Shown here piece by piece: positions 12,112 through 22,631 of a stretch of 64,000 nt of DNA. The DNA lies in assembly GCF_000218685.1 (NCBI RefSeq), contig NW_006763293.1:490720-554719 (forward strand), written 5' to 3'. The position numbers were made by a program, and so were the translations under genes. How positions within the stretch are numbered: the first letter of the stretch is position 1; each line of letters starts with the position of its first letter. The stretch comes from Serpula lacrymans var. lacrymans S7.9 (Eukaryota > Basidiomycota > Agaricomycetes > Boletales > Serpulaceae). The notes under the pieces were generated by a model. The model was not told the DNA's origin. It did no database searches and saw only the letters and a program-made list of their open reading frames with translations.

Positions 12112-13785
12112 TCAATCACGTATTTTCACCCTATGGCCTCGTAAAGTGATGGCGCGGATTAGCCGTTTAGCCTGAGTAGCCGTCGGGGTGGCGCTTGAGG
12201 CGCTGGACGCAGCACTAGAAGGCTTTGCAGATTCCAGACTCGCAAGAACAGCGCTAGCCTGTGAAGGGGAAAGAAGTCTTGTCGTCGTACCTGATGGGGG
12301 GCTGGTGCTGGCGGACAAGGCTGTAGAAGACGATACCGTAGATGCCAACGTCGAGAGAGACGTGGTCGATAAAGTTGAGGACACAGTTACAGCAGTGGAT
12401 GAGGTAATGGCAGTTGAGGAGGTTACAGCAGTAGAGGACGACGAAGACACGGTACTTGTAGTGGCCAAAGTAGATGTGTTGGACGTGTGAGCGGAAAGCG
12501 TAATCGTTGTAGCAGCTGCCAAAGATGTGCTAGAGCTACTGATACTAGTAGAAGACGAAGTCATGGTAGTCTGAGCCGTAGTGGTCGTACCACTGGAAGT
12601 AGTATTGGATCCTGGCCGCACTAATTTCCCGAGACTTTCTTGCTGGGAGTCGATGAAGACCAAGGCTGGGCCAGCTACAATTGAACTGGTGGCAGCATCA
12701 CGGACGTTATTTAGCAAAGGCTGGCTGTCACTGGTGATGAACATGACTGCGGGGCCATTGATACCTTCGGGCACCATGCAATTACCCATAGGCTGTGAGA
12801 TAGATATAGCCATTCCTCCGGCCATAGTCTGACAAAACAACTGCTGGAATGACAGATGAGATCAGAGTTTAAACATAGAATGTAGAATGTATGGTCGCTA
12901 GCTTACGTTTTCGGAGATACTTCCATTGATAGTATCGGCCTGGAAAGCGAGTTTGGATCCTGCCTGCAGAGAGCCGTTGGATGTAACGGTAAGCGCGGGA
13001 TTGGCTAACAAAAAAACTTCAGGATCCCACAATCAACAGACTGTTTTGAATATGAGGATATTTACCGAGGACTCCGACATCACAACCAGACACGAAAGAA
13101 CCAGCAATTGCAAGAACTTCTGAAGGATTTAGCGCAATGTCGAAAGCTTGAGGTATAGCGGATTGTCCATTGAGAATGTTCAATACTGTTTGATGGCGTG
13201 CTTCCACAGTCATTATACTCGCTGCAGCAGTCGCCAGTACTGGATTTGTGATTAATGATGATGCACCTAGATAGGCGCTTACACCAACATTCTCCACGGC
13301 ACGGGCAGTTGCTGCCATTGTGGTAACATCAGTCAACGCTGAGGAGAAATTGAAAGAGCATCCTGAAATAGGCTGGCCACCCAACGCTTGAATGGCGGCC
13401 TAAAAAAAGAATTCATCAATATATATTGTTGGCGGGAATATTCTCCTTGCACACACCTCGAGGGTTGTCGTGTGCGTTGACTCGTCGCTTGCAATCCGCT
13501 GAAATTGCTGCAGGGGTACTTGTGATGAGACAAACCCAGCTGATTCGAAATCTGCGGCATTGAATGTCTCGAGAGCTTTGTTATAAAATGAGGTTTCGAG
13601 CTGTTCCAATACATTCGCAAATTCTGCATTGGATGGATCAGAACCACGGCAACCTAAAAATAATGTAACAGCTCACTTAGAACCAGCAAGTCCGATGAGT
13701 CTGAATTTGAAGACGCTCGTTTCAAGGGCAGAGCTGAAGCAAAGCCCAGAAACAGGAAGGGCAGCAGCGATTTAACAGGATGCAT
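12112..13785 (-). CDS. secreted ferritin-like (Rds1-type) protein with Ser/Thr-rich tail
   Basis: This is a fungal ferritin-like protein of the stress/nutrient-responsive Rds1 type. The start at 13785 gives a signal peptide (MHPVKSLLPFLFLGFASALP). The next exon has NVLEQLETSFYNKALETFN, then FQRIASDESTHTTTLE. After an intron come AAIQALGGQPISGCSFNFSS, TARAVENVGVSAYLGASSLI and IMTVEARHQTVLNILNGQSA. The LETxFY, DESTH and EARH segments are the helices that carry metal ligands in ferritin-like folds. The C-terminus adds a long Ser/Thr tract (about 12190-12590) that is likely O-glycosylated, and ends in RGHRVKIRD. No GPI signal is evident. Between signal peptide and core, frame is kept only by a 23-nt GT-AG intron at 13654-13676. 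The other introns (for example 58-61 nt) are normal. Confidence 0.8.
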
Positions 13786-14406
13786 CTGGAGGAAGCTATC
13801 AAAGCGATACCCCGGATTGTAAATGAATGAATAAACAAAAGAAAGATGTCCAGGGGCGCAACCGGGCAGCCCAAACAGCTACGAGCAAGCTAATTGAACA
13901 TTGATGCGGGTCAGTGAGGGAAACGCAGGGTAAGCTAGAGAACAGATACTGACCGTAGAATAGAAAGCGACGAAAACAAACGGCGGGGAAGCAAAGCTGA
14001 AAGAAACATTTGTGACGACGACCAAACCCTTTTATCTAAACGGCTTTCTGGCATGGGACTCGGACAAGATAAAATTGAACCGTATAAATTTACATCCACC
14101 AGAGTCAATTTGCAATTGGTAATCTGGTTCCCGCTTTTGGAAGTCTCATCTCTATGGTGACACGCAAAAACAGACCCTCAATGGTGCAAAAGAAAAGAAA
14201 AGAAAAACGAGTGAGCCAAGCTGAGCGATCGCACATGTTTCGGCTTTACAAAAGCTCAGCAAATGAAAATACTGGTTGACGACCATACTTTGTACAACAT
14301 AGGGGACCTTTAGCAAAAGTTGACCGTGATCGAGCCGCACTCCCGTTGTAACTTCACTTTTTTCGTGATTCCCATGGTATGAGCCGTCCCGGCCATAGCG
14401 ACTGCA
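13786..14406. other. intergenic, ferritin-like gene promoter and carboxypeptidase 3' flank
   Basis: About 620 bases upstream of the ferritin-like gene. I see purine-rich stretches (for example AAAAGAAAAGAAAAG near 14190) but no reading frame with family features and no RNA gene. Confidence 0.45.
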
Positions 14407-16553
14407 TCAGATGTCTTCTTTCGCCAGCCATCTGGATACCATTGCCTGCGCCTCAGCAGGTTTGTCGTGCGGGACGTGCACTAGGAACTCAGTCAATTAA
14501 CACCGAAAACCCAGTAGCGAAAGGTACTCATCATATGTCCCGCCCCTCGAATCGTGGCAAAGGTCAGATTCCCTGCTTTCTTCGTCTCACCTGCCTTCTG
14601 CCCTTGCACAACCCAGTTTCTCCACTCTTCAACCAAATACGTTTGTTGTCCGCTCCATTCTAATTTGTCTACCCACAACTTATTCGCGACCCAGTTGCAT
14701 TGCCAGTCATAGGTACCCGCATAAATGAGTACCCGGATTCCTCTTTCAAGGAGTCCGGCAACGTAGTACTGTGTCGGATGCGCCCATTTGTCCATGTGCT
14801 TGTTGAAGTTGCGACCTACTTCGGGAGAGCAACCTGTAAAATTTCCAGGGCTTTCAACCCCTAGAAGTTCTCGCGTGCTTGGTAGATCGAGGAAATTTCC
14901 AATGGCACCCTGTTCGGTGTAGCATAGATCATCACCTTCACACATCTAAAACACGGAGATTAGACTATTGGTTTCATCCTACTGAAGGCAGAGAGGACCT
15001 TGGATATATCATACGGATTTCTCCCTGCAAGTATTTGCTTAGTGATTGGCAACGATTAGTTTCTCTAGACAAGCATTACCGCTATCCCAATACCCGGTGC
15101 TGAGTTCGTTGTCACAGAAATCCACAGTAGCACGACAGTTCATAGAATCGAACTGGTCGATGCAATTACTCTTCATAGCAGCTTGGCATCTCGGGAGCTG
15201 AGAATTTTCTCCCTATTTTAAATACAATGCAATTTAAAATACAAAGAGCTTACCGCCGTCTTCATGCGAACACATTTACCGATTTGCTGAAAAGGGACAT
15301 CCAAGGCCGCCGTACCACACTCGATCTCATACCTACCTAGATATAATCTATGGAGGTGATAGATATTTCTTCCGGACGACTGCTAGGTATGTGATGCTAC
15401 TCACGTCGAGATATCGGTGATACCATTGCCAATCAGGACACTCTGGAGGTTCAAAGTAGGGCGGCCTTCTGCCTGGGCGACCTGATTCTTATCGTAGATT
15501 TCACTCGCGAACAGAGGTAAATACCGGCCCTTTTAAATAAACCAAAATAAGCTTTGAAAAAAACGGAAGGCATTCTGGTAAATAACGTTCACCCCGTAGG
15601 ACTCTCCAGAGAGATGCAAGGGACGCCCAGTAAATTGCTTAAATGTTTCGAAAAAGATGGTTATGAATGCGTGAATGTTCTTCGCGGCATCTTCTGTAGT
15701 CTCTACCGTTTCGCCAAAATCAGCATAAGAGAAACCGACGCCAACACTAGTCGTAACTGTTGTCAATAATGACGTGAGTGACAAAATACAGAAGGGTCAA
15801 CAAACGGCTGGTCGAGGAAAAATATATTTGCTTCCTTATTCCACGAATAAGGATTCCACATTGTCCCATTCTCAGAAATATTGTTGATGTCGATGCTACA
15901 TGGACCTGTGCACAGTCATATCAATTTATGACTATTCGACAAGAATTAAATTACCGGACCCAGTTCAAACAGGAGGCCTGTGGCCGAGGAACATCCAGGT
16001 CCTATATAATCGATCAGGAGACTCATTTCTTACACGACAAGTCAACCACACCTCCGTTGATCCACATCATAACGTCATCTAGTACAACGTCAATAAGCGA
16101 GGTTTGGTATAGTACGAAGCTTTACCATTTGCCGGGTCTCTCCGACTTTCAAAGAAGTAGAAGAACATATGCTTCGCCCCATCGTCTACATCGAGGTAGC
16201 CCGTGTATACCCTAGCAATAGGGAGCACAAAATGCCCCAAGATTTCTATCAGGGAGGACACAAAAGACCGTGTTTACTCACGATACTGTGGGGTCACAGA
16301 AATCTGACTTCTTAACACGCACTGAATGTCGCGGAAACCGAGGATGAGACAGAGTCTGAAATGCGCTCTTCGATGTTATTGAAGAGAGATTAAGATAAGG
16401 GGTGATTTGTGAATGCTCGTATTTCAGGTTAGAGAGGTCGAAACGCGTCGATTCGTACAAGTCCTCTGAAAGTTGAAACTGTTTCTGAACACTAGCGCGG
16501 GCCAAAACTGTCAGAGAAGCCAAGGCAAGCAAGGAGAATGTTAAGGGATGCAT
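14407..16553 (-). CDS. serine carboxypeptidase, peptidase family S10
   Basis: The product is a carboxypeptidase Y-like peptidase, which removes C-terminal residues from peptides in the vacuole or outside the cell. The start at 16553 (MHPLTFSLLALASLTVLARA) is a signal peptide, and a propeptide follows. The core has GYLDVDDGAKHMFFYFFESR, MMWINGGPGCSSATGLLFEL and the nucleophile motif SGESYGGRYLPL spanning an intron. The Asp motif is IYAGTYDWQCNWV and the His motif is IRGAGHM, followed by VPHDKPAEAQAMVSRWLAKE. Cysteines typical of the insertion domain are present. An upstream in-frame ATG at 16592 would add 13 residues before the signal and was not chosen. The last intron (47 nt) splices to GAGHM-MMH-VPHDKP, so three extra residues sit next to the catalytic His where the family has GHMVP. 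Confidence 0.9.
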
Positions 16554-16704
16554 CTTGACAGTGAGACTGAGAGATAAGTCGCTCAAACCCACACTCAGAA
16601 AGCCGAACCGAGGCTTTTTATATCGGGACCTGTGTATTCAACCTGTCAGAGCTTTTCGAGTTTAAGCAGCTCGATCGGAACGGTTCTCCAGAAAACATTC
16701 ACGC

Positions 16705-16725
16705 CACGTGTGGTCAGCTCACGTG
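16705..16725. promoter_or_regulatory. two CACGTG boxes upstream of NOP58
   Basis: CACGTG occurs at 16705-16710 and again at 16720-16725, 15 bases apart, in the spacer between the divergent carboxypeptidase and NOP58 starts. Two copies so close point to a paired bHLH site. TCCCTAAGG lies further down at 16781-16789. Function is inferred. Confidence 0.5.
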
Positions 16726-16850
16726 CCTGGTACCAGCACCTTCCCACGGTCGAAAAATCTTGGAAAAGTTCATAGCCAAGTCCCTAAGGACGAGTGCTCG
16801 TTTTCGCATATCTGGTTTTTCTATAGGTTTGGTCTGTGCACGGTATCAAG

Positions 16851-19009
16851 ATGTTGGTGCTATATGAATCGGCGATGGGCTATTGCCTCTTCAAGCTATC
16901 TGACGCAGCAAAACTCGAGTCAGCGGATTTATACAAGGAGTTCGAAACCCCAGAGAAGGCTAACAAATTGTATGTCCAGTTTCCTTGCATTTCTCTTAAT
17001 CTAATCTCTTACCATGTCTCACCTATTATCGCATGAAGATTGAAACTAAAGGCGCTTCATCGTTTTACTTCAACTGCGACTGCTGTAGAGGACCTTACCG
17101 CTCTGCAAAATGGAAAACTGGGGAAAGGTTTGAAGAAGTTTTTGACGGAGGAAATCGTAGACAAGGGGAAGGGAAAAGAACAACTCGTAGTCATTGAGCC
17201 TCATCTAGGTTTGTTTCTTCTATGATGCATAAAGGCGTTCCTCATTTTTTCCCGTTTAGCCCGATCTATCACAAAAAAACTCAGTATCAATGTTCAACCT
17301 CATATAAAGGATGATCACAGTGATCTGTGGAGAGGTATCAGAAGTCAGTTAACAGCCCTGCTCGATGGTTTGGACCCCGCAGATTTGGCAACCATGAGCT
17401 TGGGTCTAAGTCATTCATTATCCCGGTAAGGTTTTGACTTTTGGCACATCACCATATAATTTACTTTTTACATTATAGATACAACCTCAAGTTCTCACCA
17501 GAAAAAGTGGATGTCATGATTGTACAAGCTATTGCACTGTTAGATGATCTTGACAAAGAAATAAATATATATTCAATGCGAGTAAAGGTGCGGTTATTAC
17601 GTATTTCATTTCCTCATTCTATGCTCAACGCCTCATTTTCCTTATAATCACCTATATCTATAGGAGTGGTACGGATGGCACTTCCCTGAAATGGGCAAGA
17701 TCATAGTGGATAACATAGCTTATGCGAAGGTCGTCCGGACAATGGGTTAGTATAGACTGGACTGTTCTTATCAGCAAAGTACTCACACTTTTACACAGGC
17801 TTCCGCACAAATGCATCAACGACATCATTCGACACCATTCTACCCGAAGATCTTGAATTAATACTCAAGGCCGCCGCCGAAATCTCGATGGGTACTGAAA
17901 TTTCTGATTCTGACATTCAACATATACATTCGCTATGTGACCAAGTCATCTCAATATCGGCGTACAGAGCACAGCTAGGAGAATATATCCGTAACCGTAT
18001 GCAGGCCATTGCACCTAACCTCACGGCCCTTGTTGGTGACCTTGTTGGCGCAAGGCTCATTTCGCATGCCGGAAGTCTGCTGGGTCTGGCAAAACACCCA
18101 GCTAGCACTGTCCAAATTCTCGGTGCAGAGAAAGCACTTTTCCGTGCACTCAAAACGAAACACGATACCCCAAAATATGGTCTTATCTACCACGTATGTA
18201 CTATATCACATACTCATTTTACTCATGCTCATCCAGTTTGGCGCAGGCATCTCTTATCGGACAAGCCCCACCAAAACTAAAAGGCAAAGTAAGTAATTGT
18301 CGCATATGAATTTACTCTCAAAACTGATTGCGTCTCTAGATGGCTCGTATGGTTGCCACGAAAGCAGCACTATCAATTCGTGTTGACGCTTTGTCGGATG
18401 CTGATGGCAAATCAGACGAACAGGCCCCTTCAATAGGTCTTGATAACCGTGCCAAGCTTGAATCTCGACTGCGCGCACTTGAATATCAAAGTGATGCGGG
18501 CGGTGTTCGAAGATTCGACAATGGCAAGAAGCAAGAGCGGTTTGAGATGAAGGGTGAAACGAAAACATACAACACGGCTGCTGATGCTGTTGATTTGGTG
18601 CCTACACAACGTGAGCCAATGGAGCTGGCGGTGCAAGCTGTTTTGGATGTGAAAGAAGAAAAGAGGAAAGCCAAAGAAGCGAGACGGGCAAAGAGACGAG
18701 CAGAGAAGGAAGGAAAGGAAACAAGTGATGATGATCAGATGGATGTTGACGGCGAGGAAGATAGCAAGAAAGAGAAAAAACGTAAGCGGAGAGAAAGTGA
18801 GGTCAACGGAGGGGTGGAACCAACAAAGGCAAGTTTCCCTGATTTCAAACTTCGCTATAGCTCATTTTGGTAAATCACAGGAGGATGGTGAGACGGAGGC
18901 AGAGCGAAAAGCCAAGAAGAAAGCGCGTAAAGCTGAAAAAGCTGCTGCTGAAGCAGCACAGGCTAATGGGGATTCGCCTAAGAAAAAGAAAAAGAAATCA
19001 GACGCATAG
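16851..19009 (+). CDS. NOP58: NOP58 box C/D snoRNP core protein
   Basis: NOP58 is a core protein of box C/D snoRNPs, which guide rRNA 2'-O-methylation, and of the U3 snoRNP in the SSU processome. The start at 16851 ([15 protein letters not shown]) matches the family start. Domains follow in order: the N-terminal NOP5 part ([30 protein letters not shown]), RGIRSQL, then a coiled-coil region ([54 protein letters not shown]). The Nop domain follows ([75 protein letters not shown]). The C-terminal tail is Lys/Glu-rich ([31 protein letters not shown]). I estimate about 570 residues, near the family size. An untranslated intron may end at 16825 just before the start. Introns are about 50-65 nt, too short to host snoRNAs. 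Confidence 0.95.
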
Positions 19010-19381
19010 CCTGGAATTTTAAAGATGGCTCTCGTTCGTCCGGACACCGTAGGCCATTTCCAGGTTCAGTGAAGAGCAAAAGACGTCCTTGCTTTCTGAT
19101 TATATCTATCTACCCCAATCACATTGGGTATCTGGTGTTATATTATTGTCATTGCAAAATTCCGGTTTCCTGCTGTTCTTACTTTCTTTAATGCATAAAA
19201 GTATGATGTTAGCGTATGCGCCAGTACTATGTATACCAACAAAACGGCGTTGTCCGGACGAAAATAAGTCTTTACTATAGGTCAGAGTAGGTGATGTGAA
19301 TTTCTTATAATCGAACGACTGGCTAAGTGATGCTGAGAAAATACTGCATTCACACCAATTGCGCTTGTCTTTTCTTCCACC
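19010..19381. other. intergenic between NOP58 and ERG27
   Basis: These 372 bases hold the NOP58 3' flank and the ERG27 promoter. I see no gene and no strong motif. Confidence 0.45.
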
Positions 19382-20857
19382 ATGTCCTCTTTGCGACCAA
19401 TTATCATTGTCACTGGTGGTAACACGTACGTGTATTGTGCACTATCTAGGTTTCTCGTCCGTTGACTTACCAGAACACAAGTGGTATTGGGTTTGGCATT
19501 TGCCGTCGCCTGCTTATACAGTTGTCCTCGAAACGTCCATTAGATGCTCAGCCACGATACCGATTCCAGTTCGAGCAAGATGATCTCGAGGAGCTCGAAG
19601 TGCCATACGACGGTTTGACTCTAATTCTGGCCTGCAGAAGCATACCAAAGGCAGAGGCTGCTCGGAGAGAGTTATACGAACTTGTAGATGCACATATCGC
19701 CCGCCTGAGACAGGAACCTGGTTATGATGGCCATGCGGATACTTTCCGGAGTAATCTGAACATAGAAATCCACAAAGTGGACCTTGCTCACGTTCCAAGC
19801 ATATTTACTTTTGCAGACGAGATTTCTGAAAGGTATACTTCATGGTGATTTTGTCACTGCGGTTTTACTCATCTTTTTGCAGATACCCTTATGTCTCTCA
19901 CCTCATATGCAATGCAGGCGTTGCAAGCTTCAATAAAATTGACTGGGTTATCTGCCTGCAACAACTGTTTACTCATTGGGTCACTGCTGTGACAGCTCCG
20001 ATCTACTATATCCAAAACAAAGGCGAAATGAGTTCAGATGAGCTTGGTTGGGTATGGCAATGCAACGTGTTTGGACATTATGTTATGGTTTGTTCTTCTG
20101 CATTCTCCTCGTCTCTCGCTAGTAACACCTCTACTTTTACAGTATCGGTGTATCCAGCATCTATTGGCGAGGTATCAGTCGTCCACTGGTGCTAGAGTCA
20201 TCTGGATGTCTTCGCACGAATCGACGTCTCAGTTTTATGATCCGGAGGATTGGCAGCTTGTAAACACGACTCACTCTTATGAAAGTTCAAAGTATCAAAT
20301 GGACATGATCTCTCTTCACTTAGATCGGCGTGCCCTTCGGCAGGCCGGAGGTTCCACGAATATTCGGCACTTTACTGTCCTTCCCGGTGTAGTTGGCACC
20401 AACATTGCCCAAGTTCTTATTGGTCGATTCATGACTATCACTATGTACTTCACCTTTTACATTGTGCGTTTTTATCTTTTCAAGCGGCGCTAATAGCTGA
20501 TTCCAGTCCTTCATATCCCAGGCTCGGTGGATTGGATCTCCAAACCATCTGATCAGCAGTTTTAAAGCAGCTGTCTCAGCTGTACATCTATGCCTTATTC
20601 CTCTCGTTTTTCTTCCTGTCGTCGGTGCAATAGCTTCATCTGAGGGATCTGCAATACCATCAGAACCAGAAGCTGGCTTCAAATATGTTTCTGAAACGGA
20701 CCGACTAGGGCGAGAGCGTGTCAGGGCCGCCAAAATCTTACTGTCGAAGGACGAAGAGGAACAAACTACTAAATTGTTGGAGAACTGCGAGCAACTGCTT
20801 CAAAAATTCTGTGATGCGAAAGGCAGACCATTACCACTTGACCAGTCGGAAAATTGA
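19382..20857 (+). CDS. ERG27: ERG27-like 3-keto-steroid reductase
   Basis: This short-chain dehydrogenase matches the sterol C-4 demethylation ketoreductase, which reduces 3-ketosterols in ergosterol synthesis at the ER. The start at 19382 gives MSSLRPIIIVTGGNT. After splicing comes GIGFGICRRLLIQLSSKRP, so the cofactor motif reads TGGNTGIG (TGxxxGxG). ERG27-type markers include a long insert after the first fold unit (DGLTLILACRSIPKAEAARR), NLNIEIHKVDLAHVPSIFTF, HLICNAGVASFNKIDW, WQCNVFGHYVM and VIWMSSHES. The catalytic SYESSKYQMDM (YxxxK) follows, then FTVLPGVVGTNIAQVLIG. The C-terminal part has ISSFKAAVSAVHLCLIPLVF and DRLGRERVRAAKILL. The stop is at 20857. Confidence 0.9.
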
Positions 20858-21049
20858 TGGTTATCTATGTTATCTAGTTGGTACATACCCTTATTCTTTA
20901 TCATAATGTTAGTGGAAGATGAGGTTACACTGGAACGTAGTTCTACTAGGGTTTTTATAATGGATACACCTTCATACATCGAATATAGAACGAAACTGAT
21001 AAAATGAATAAGTTAATATCAATGGGTGAAGCAATTCTCGAACAAAATG

Positions 21050-22432
21050 TTATGATGGAGCCTCTACAGCGAGTATTGGCTGTGACGATTGGAAGAACGG
21101 GATTGAGCGCATATTATTTGGAGCAGGACCGGAGGCCTCCATTTTCTTGCGTGCACGTTCGGTCTGCGGGGGTCCTCAATAAAGTACTATACAGTAGTAA
21201 GTGATTTGACTTACGATAGCAGAATTTGCCATTCCTCTCTCTAACCCTTCTAACAGCGTACAAGCCTTGCAGAGTTCATTGCTTGACATATATCCACATC
21301 TTATACATGTTTCTGTGGAGAAACAATGCGTTAGCGTGAGACGTCAAATAACAGGCGTTACTCACGTTGAGTCTTCTGGGCCGCCTTTACCTCCTCCCTA
21401 ACCTCAAATGCTTCCCCGGAGTGGATGATGTCGATGATCGCACTTGGCCTTGCAGCCTCCAGATCCTTAAGGAATGCTCGTGCATGTCCGCGATAAGCAT
21501 CTGGTGAATATATACACTCCGTCGAGAAATAATCTAGTTTTTTAAAGTATGCATACCTACAGCGCGATAAGTAAAATTGGATGTGCGAACGAACGGACCA
21601 CATACATGACAATTTCTTTCTCATAAGCGTACTTAAAAGGTTTGGACCGTTTGATCGTGTCTTCCCCTTGTGTACAGATCATGGTACATCGTCCTAATCG
21701 TGCGATATCGCCGCGCATAACTATCATTCTATCAGCAAATATTGATCATCAGAGCCAGAGCTCCACTCACTGTTCATAAGTACGGTTTCTGCGATGTCAT
21801 CTGCGTTATGACCCGTTACGATATGATCGACGTCGAGCATTGCAGCTCCTCTATCCAGAGCCTGTCGTCGGAATACACCACAAAATGTGCAGTTATTCTT
21901 TTTGCCTATCTGAGAGACTATGGCATCCATCGTCCAGCCATAGAGTTCGTCATATGACAATATTTTCAGGGGCATATCGTATTGTTGTTGGTTCCGTTTC
22001 ACGGTCTACACTTTCGAGCAGAGATATTAACAGAAACTTGAAGTGAACAGCTGTAAACCTACCTCCAGAGAGTCATCTCTATATCCTGTTATCCCCTCAT
22101 CTATAGACAATAAGAATAATTCAAGGCCGTATTGATAACGATCATTAAGAGTTTTCATGACATGAGCCAGCACGGTTGAGTCTGATCCATGATAAATACA
22201 TATTAAAAAACTACGAGCGAGACCCTGAAGTGATGAACATCGTACCTTTACCACCGGATGCTCCTATGGCTACTTTATCTCCTTGCTTGAATAACTTTGC
22301 TGTGGTGATAGTGTGATGGACTTCCGTCTCAAATACATAGAAGAAACAATCTTTGCATATCTGCTGTCCGGTTTTAGGTCGTTTCAGAATGGCTTTTGAC
22401 ATTTTGCAGAGCGCACATGATGCGGGAGCCAT
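21050..22432 (-). CDS. NCS6: NCS6/CTU1 cytosolic tRNA 2-thiolation ATPase
   Basis: The product is the catalytic subunit of cytosolic tRNA wobble-uridine 2-thiolation (with NCS2/CTU2, using URM1-derived sulfur). The start at 22432 gives [20 protein letters not shown] with CxxC, then [20 protein letters not shown] for the N-terminal zinc site. The PP-loop motif [18 protein letters not shown] is formed across an intron. Next come [35 protein letters not shown] and [25 protein letters not shown]-type sequence ([20 protein letters not shown]) gives the C-terminal zinc finger. A last 51-nt intron with a perfect GTAAGT donor joins ANSAI to [20 protein letters not shown] and [11 protein letters not shown], so the stop is at 21050-21052. 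Ignoring that intron would truncate the protein. The start is 200 bases from the divergent NOP9 start. Confidence 0.93.
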
Positions 22433-22543
22433 GGATATAACAATCGAGTATAGGCTTCAACGGTGGATATCGAGGAAAGTCACCGTAATAATCCAAGCCT
22501 TGACTCAGAGTACAAGCGAAGGAGGCGGCGATTAGATCTTACC

Positions 22544-22558
22544 AACCCCTAACCCTAG
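22544..22558. promoter_or_regulatory. telobox-like AACCCCTAACCCTAG in the NCS6-NOP9 promoter
   Basis: A CCCTAACCCTA word, close to two units of the common fungal telomere repeat, sits in the 200-base divergent spacer. Telobox (ARCCCTAA) sites bound by Tbf1-type factors are known at ribosomal-protein and snoRNA genes of several fungi. Here the sequence is seen and the role is inferred. Confidence 0.4.
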
Positions 22559-22631
22559 AAAAGTTGTTAACTAAAGTGTGCGGGTCTTATTCCGAGCTCA
22601 ACACCTACAGCGCTGTTCCAAAAACGTTGAG

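Noticed and set aside
12188..12490. Val/Asp-rich plus-strand frame opposite the Ser/Thr tail
   Set aside because: It is an antisense reading of a Ser/Thr codon tract, and its repetitive composition explains the open frame.
16851..19009. snoRNA genes hosted in NOP58 introns
   Set aside because: All introns are about 50-75 nt, too short for a C/D or H/ACA RNA plus splice signals.
22578..22631. Longer NOP9 N-terminus starting upstream of 22632
   Set aside because: There is no in-frame ATG upstream (only a non-ATG codon), and the basic [14 protein letters not shown] start is typical of the family.
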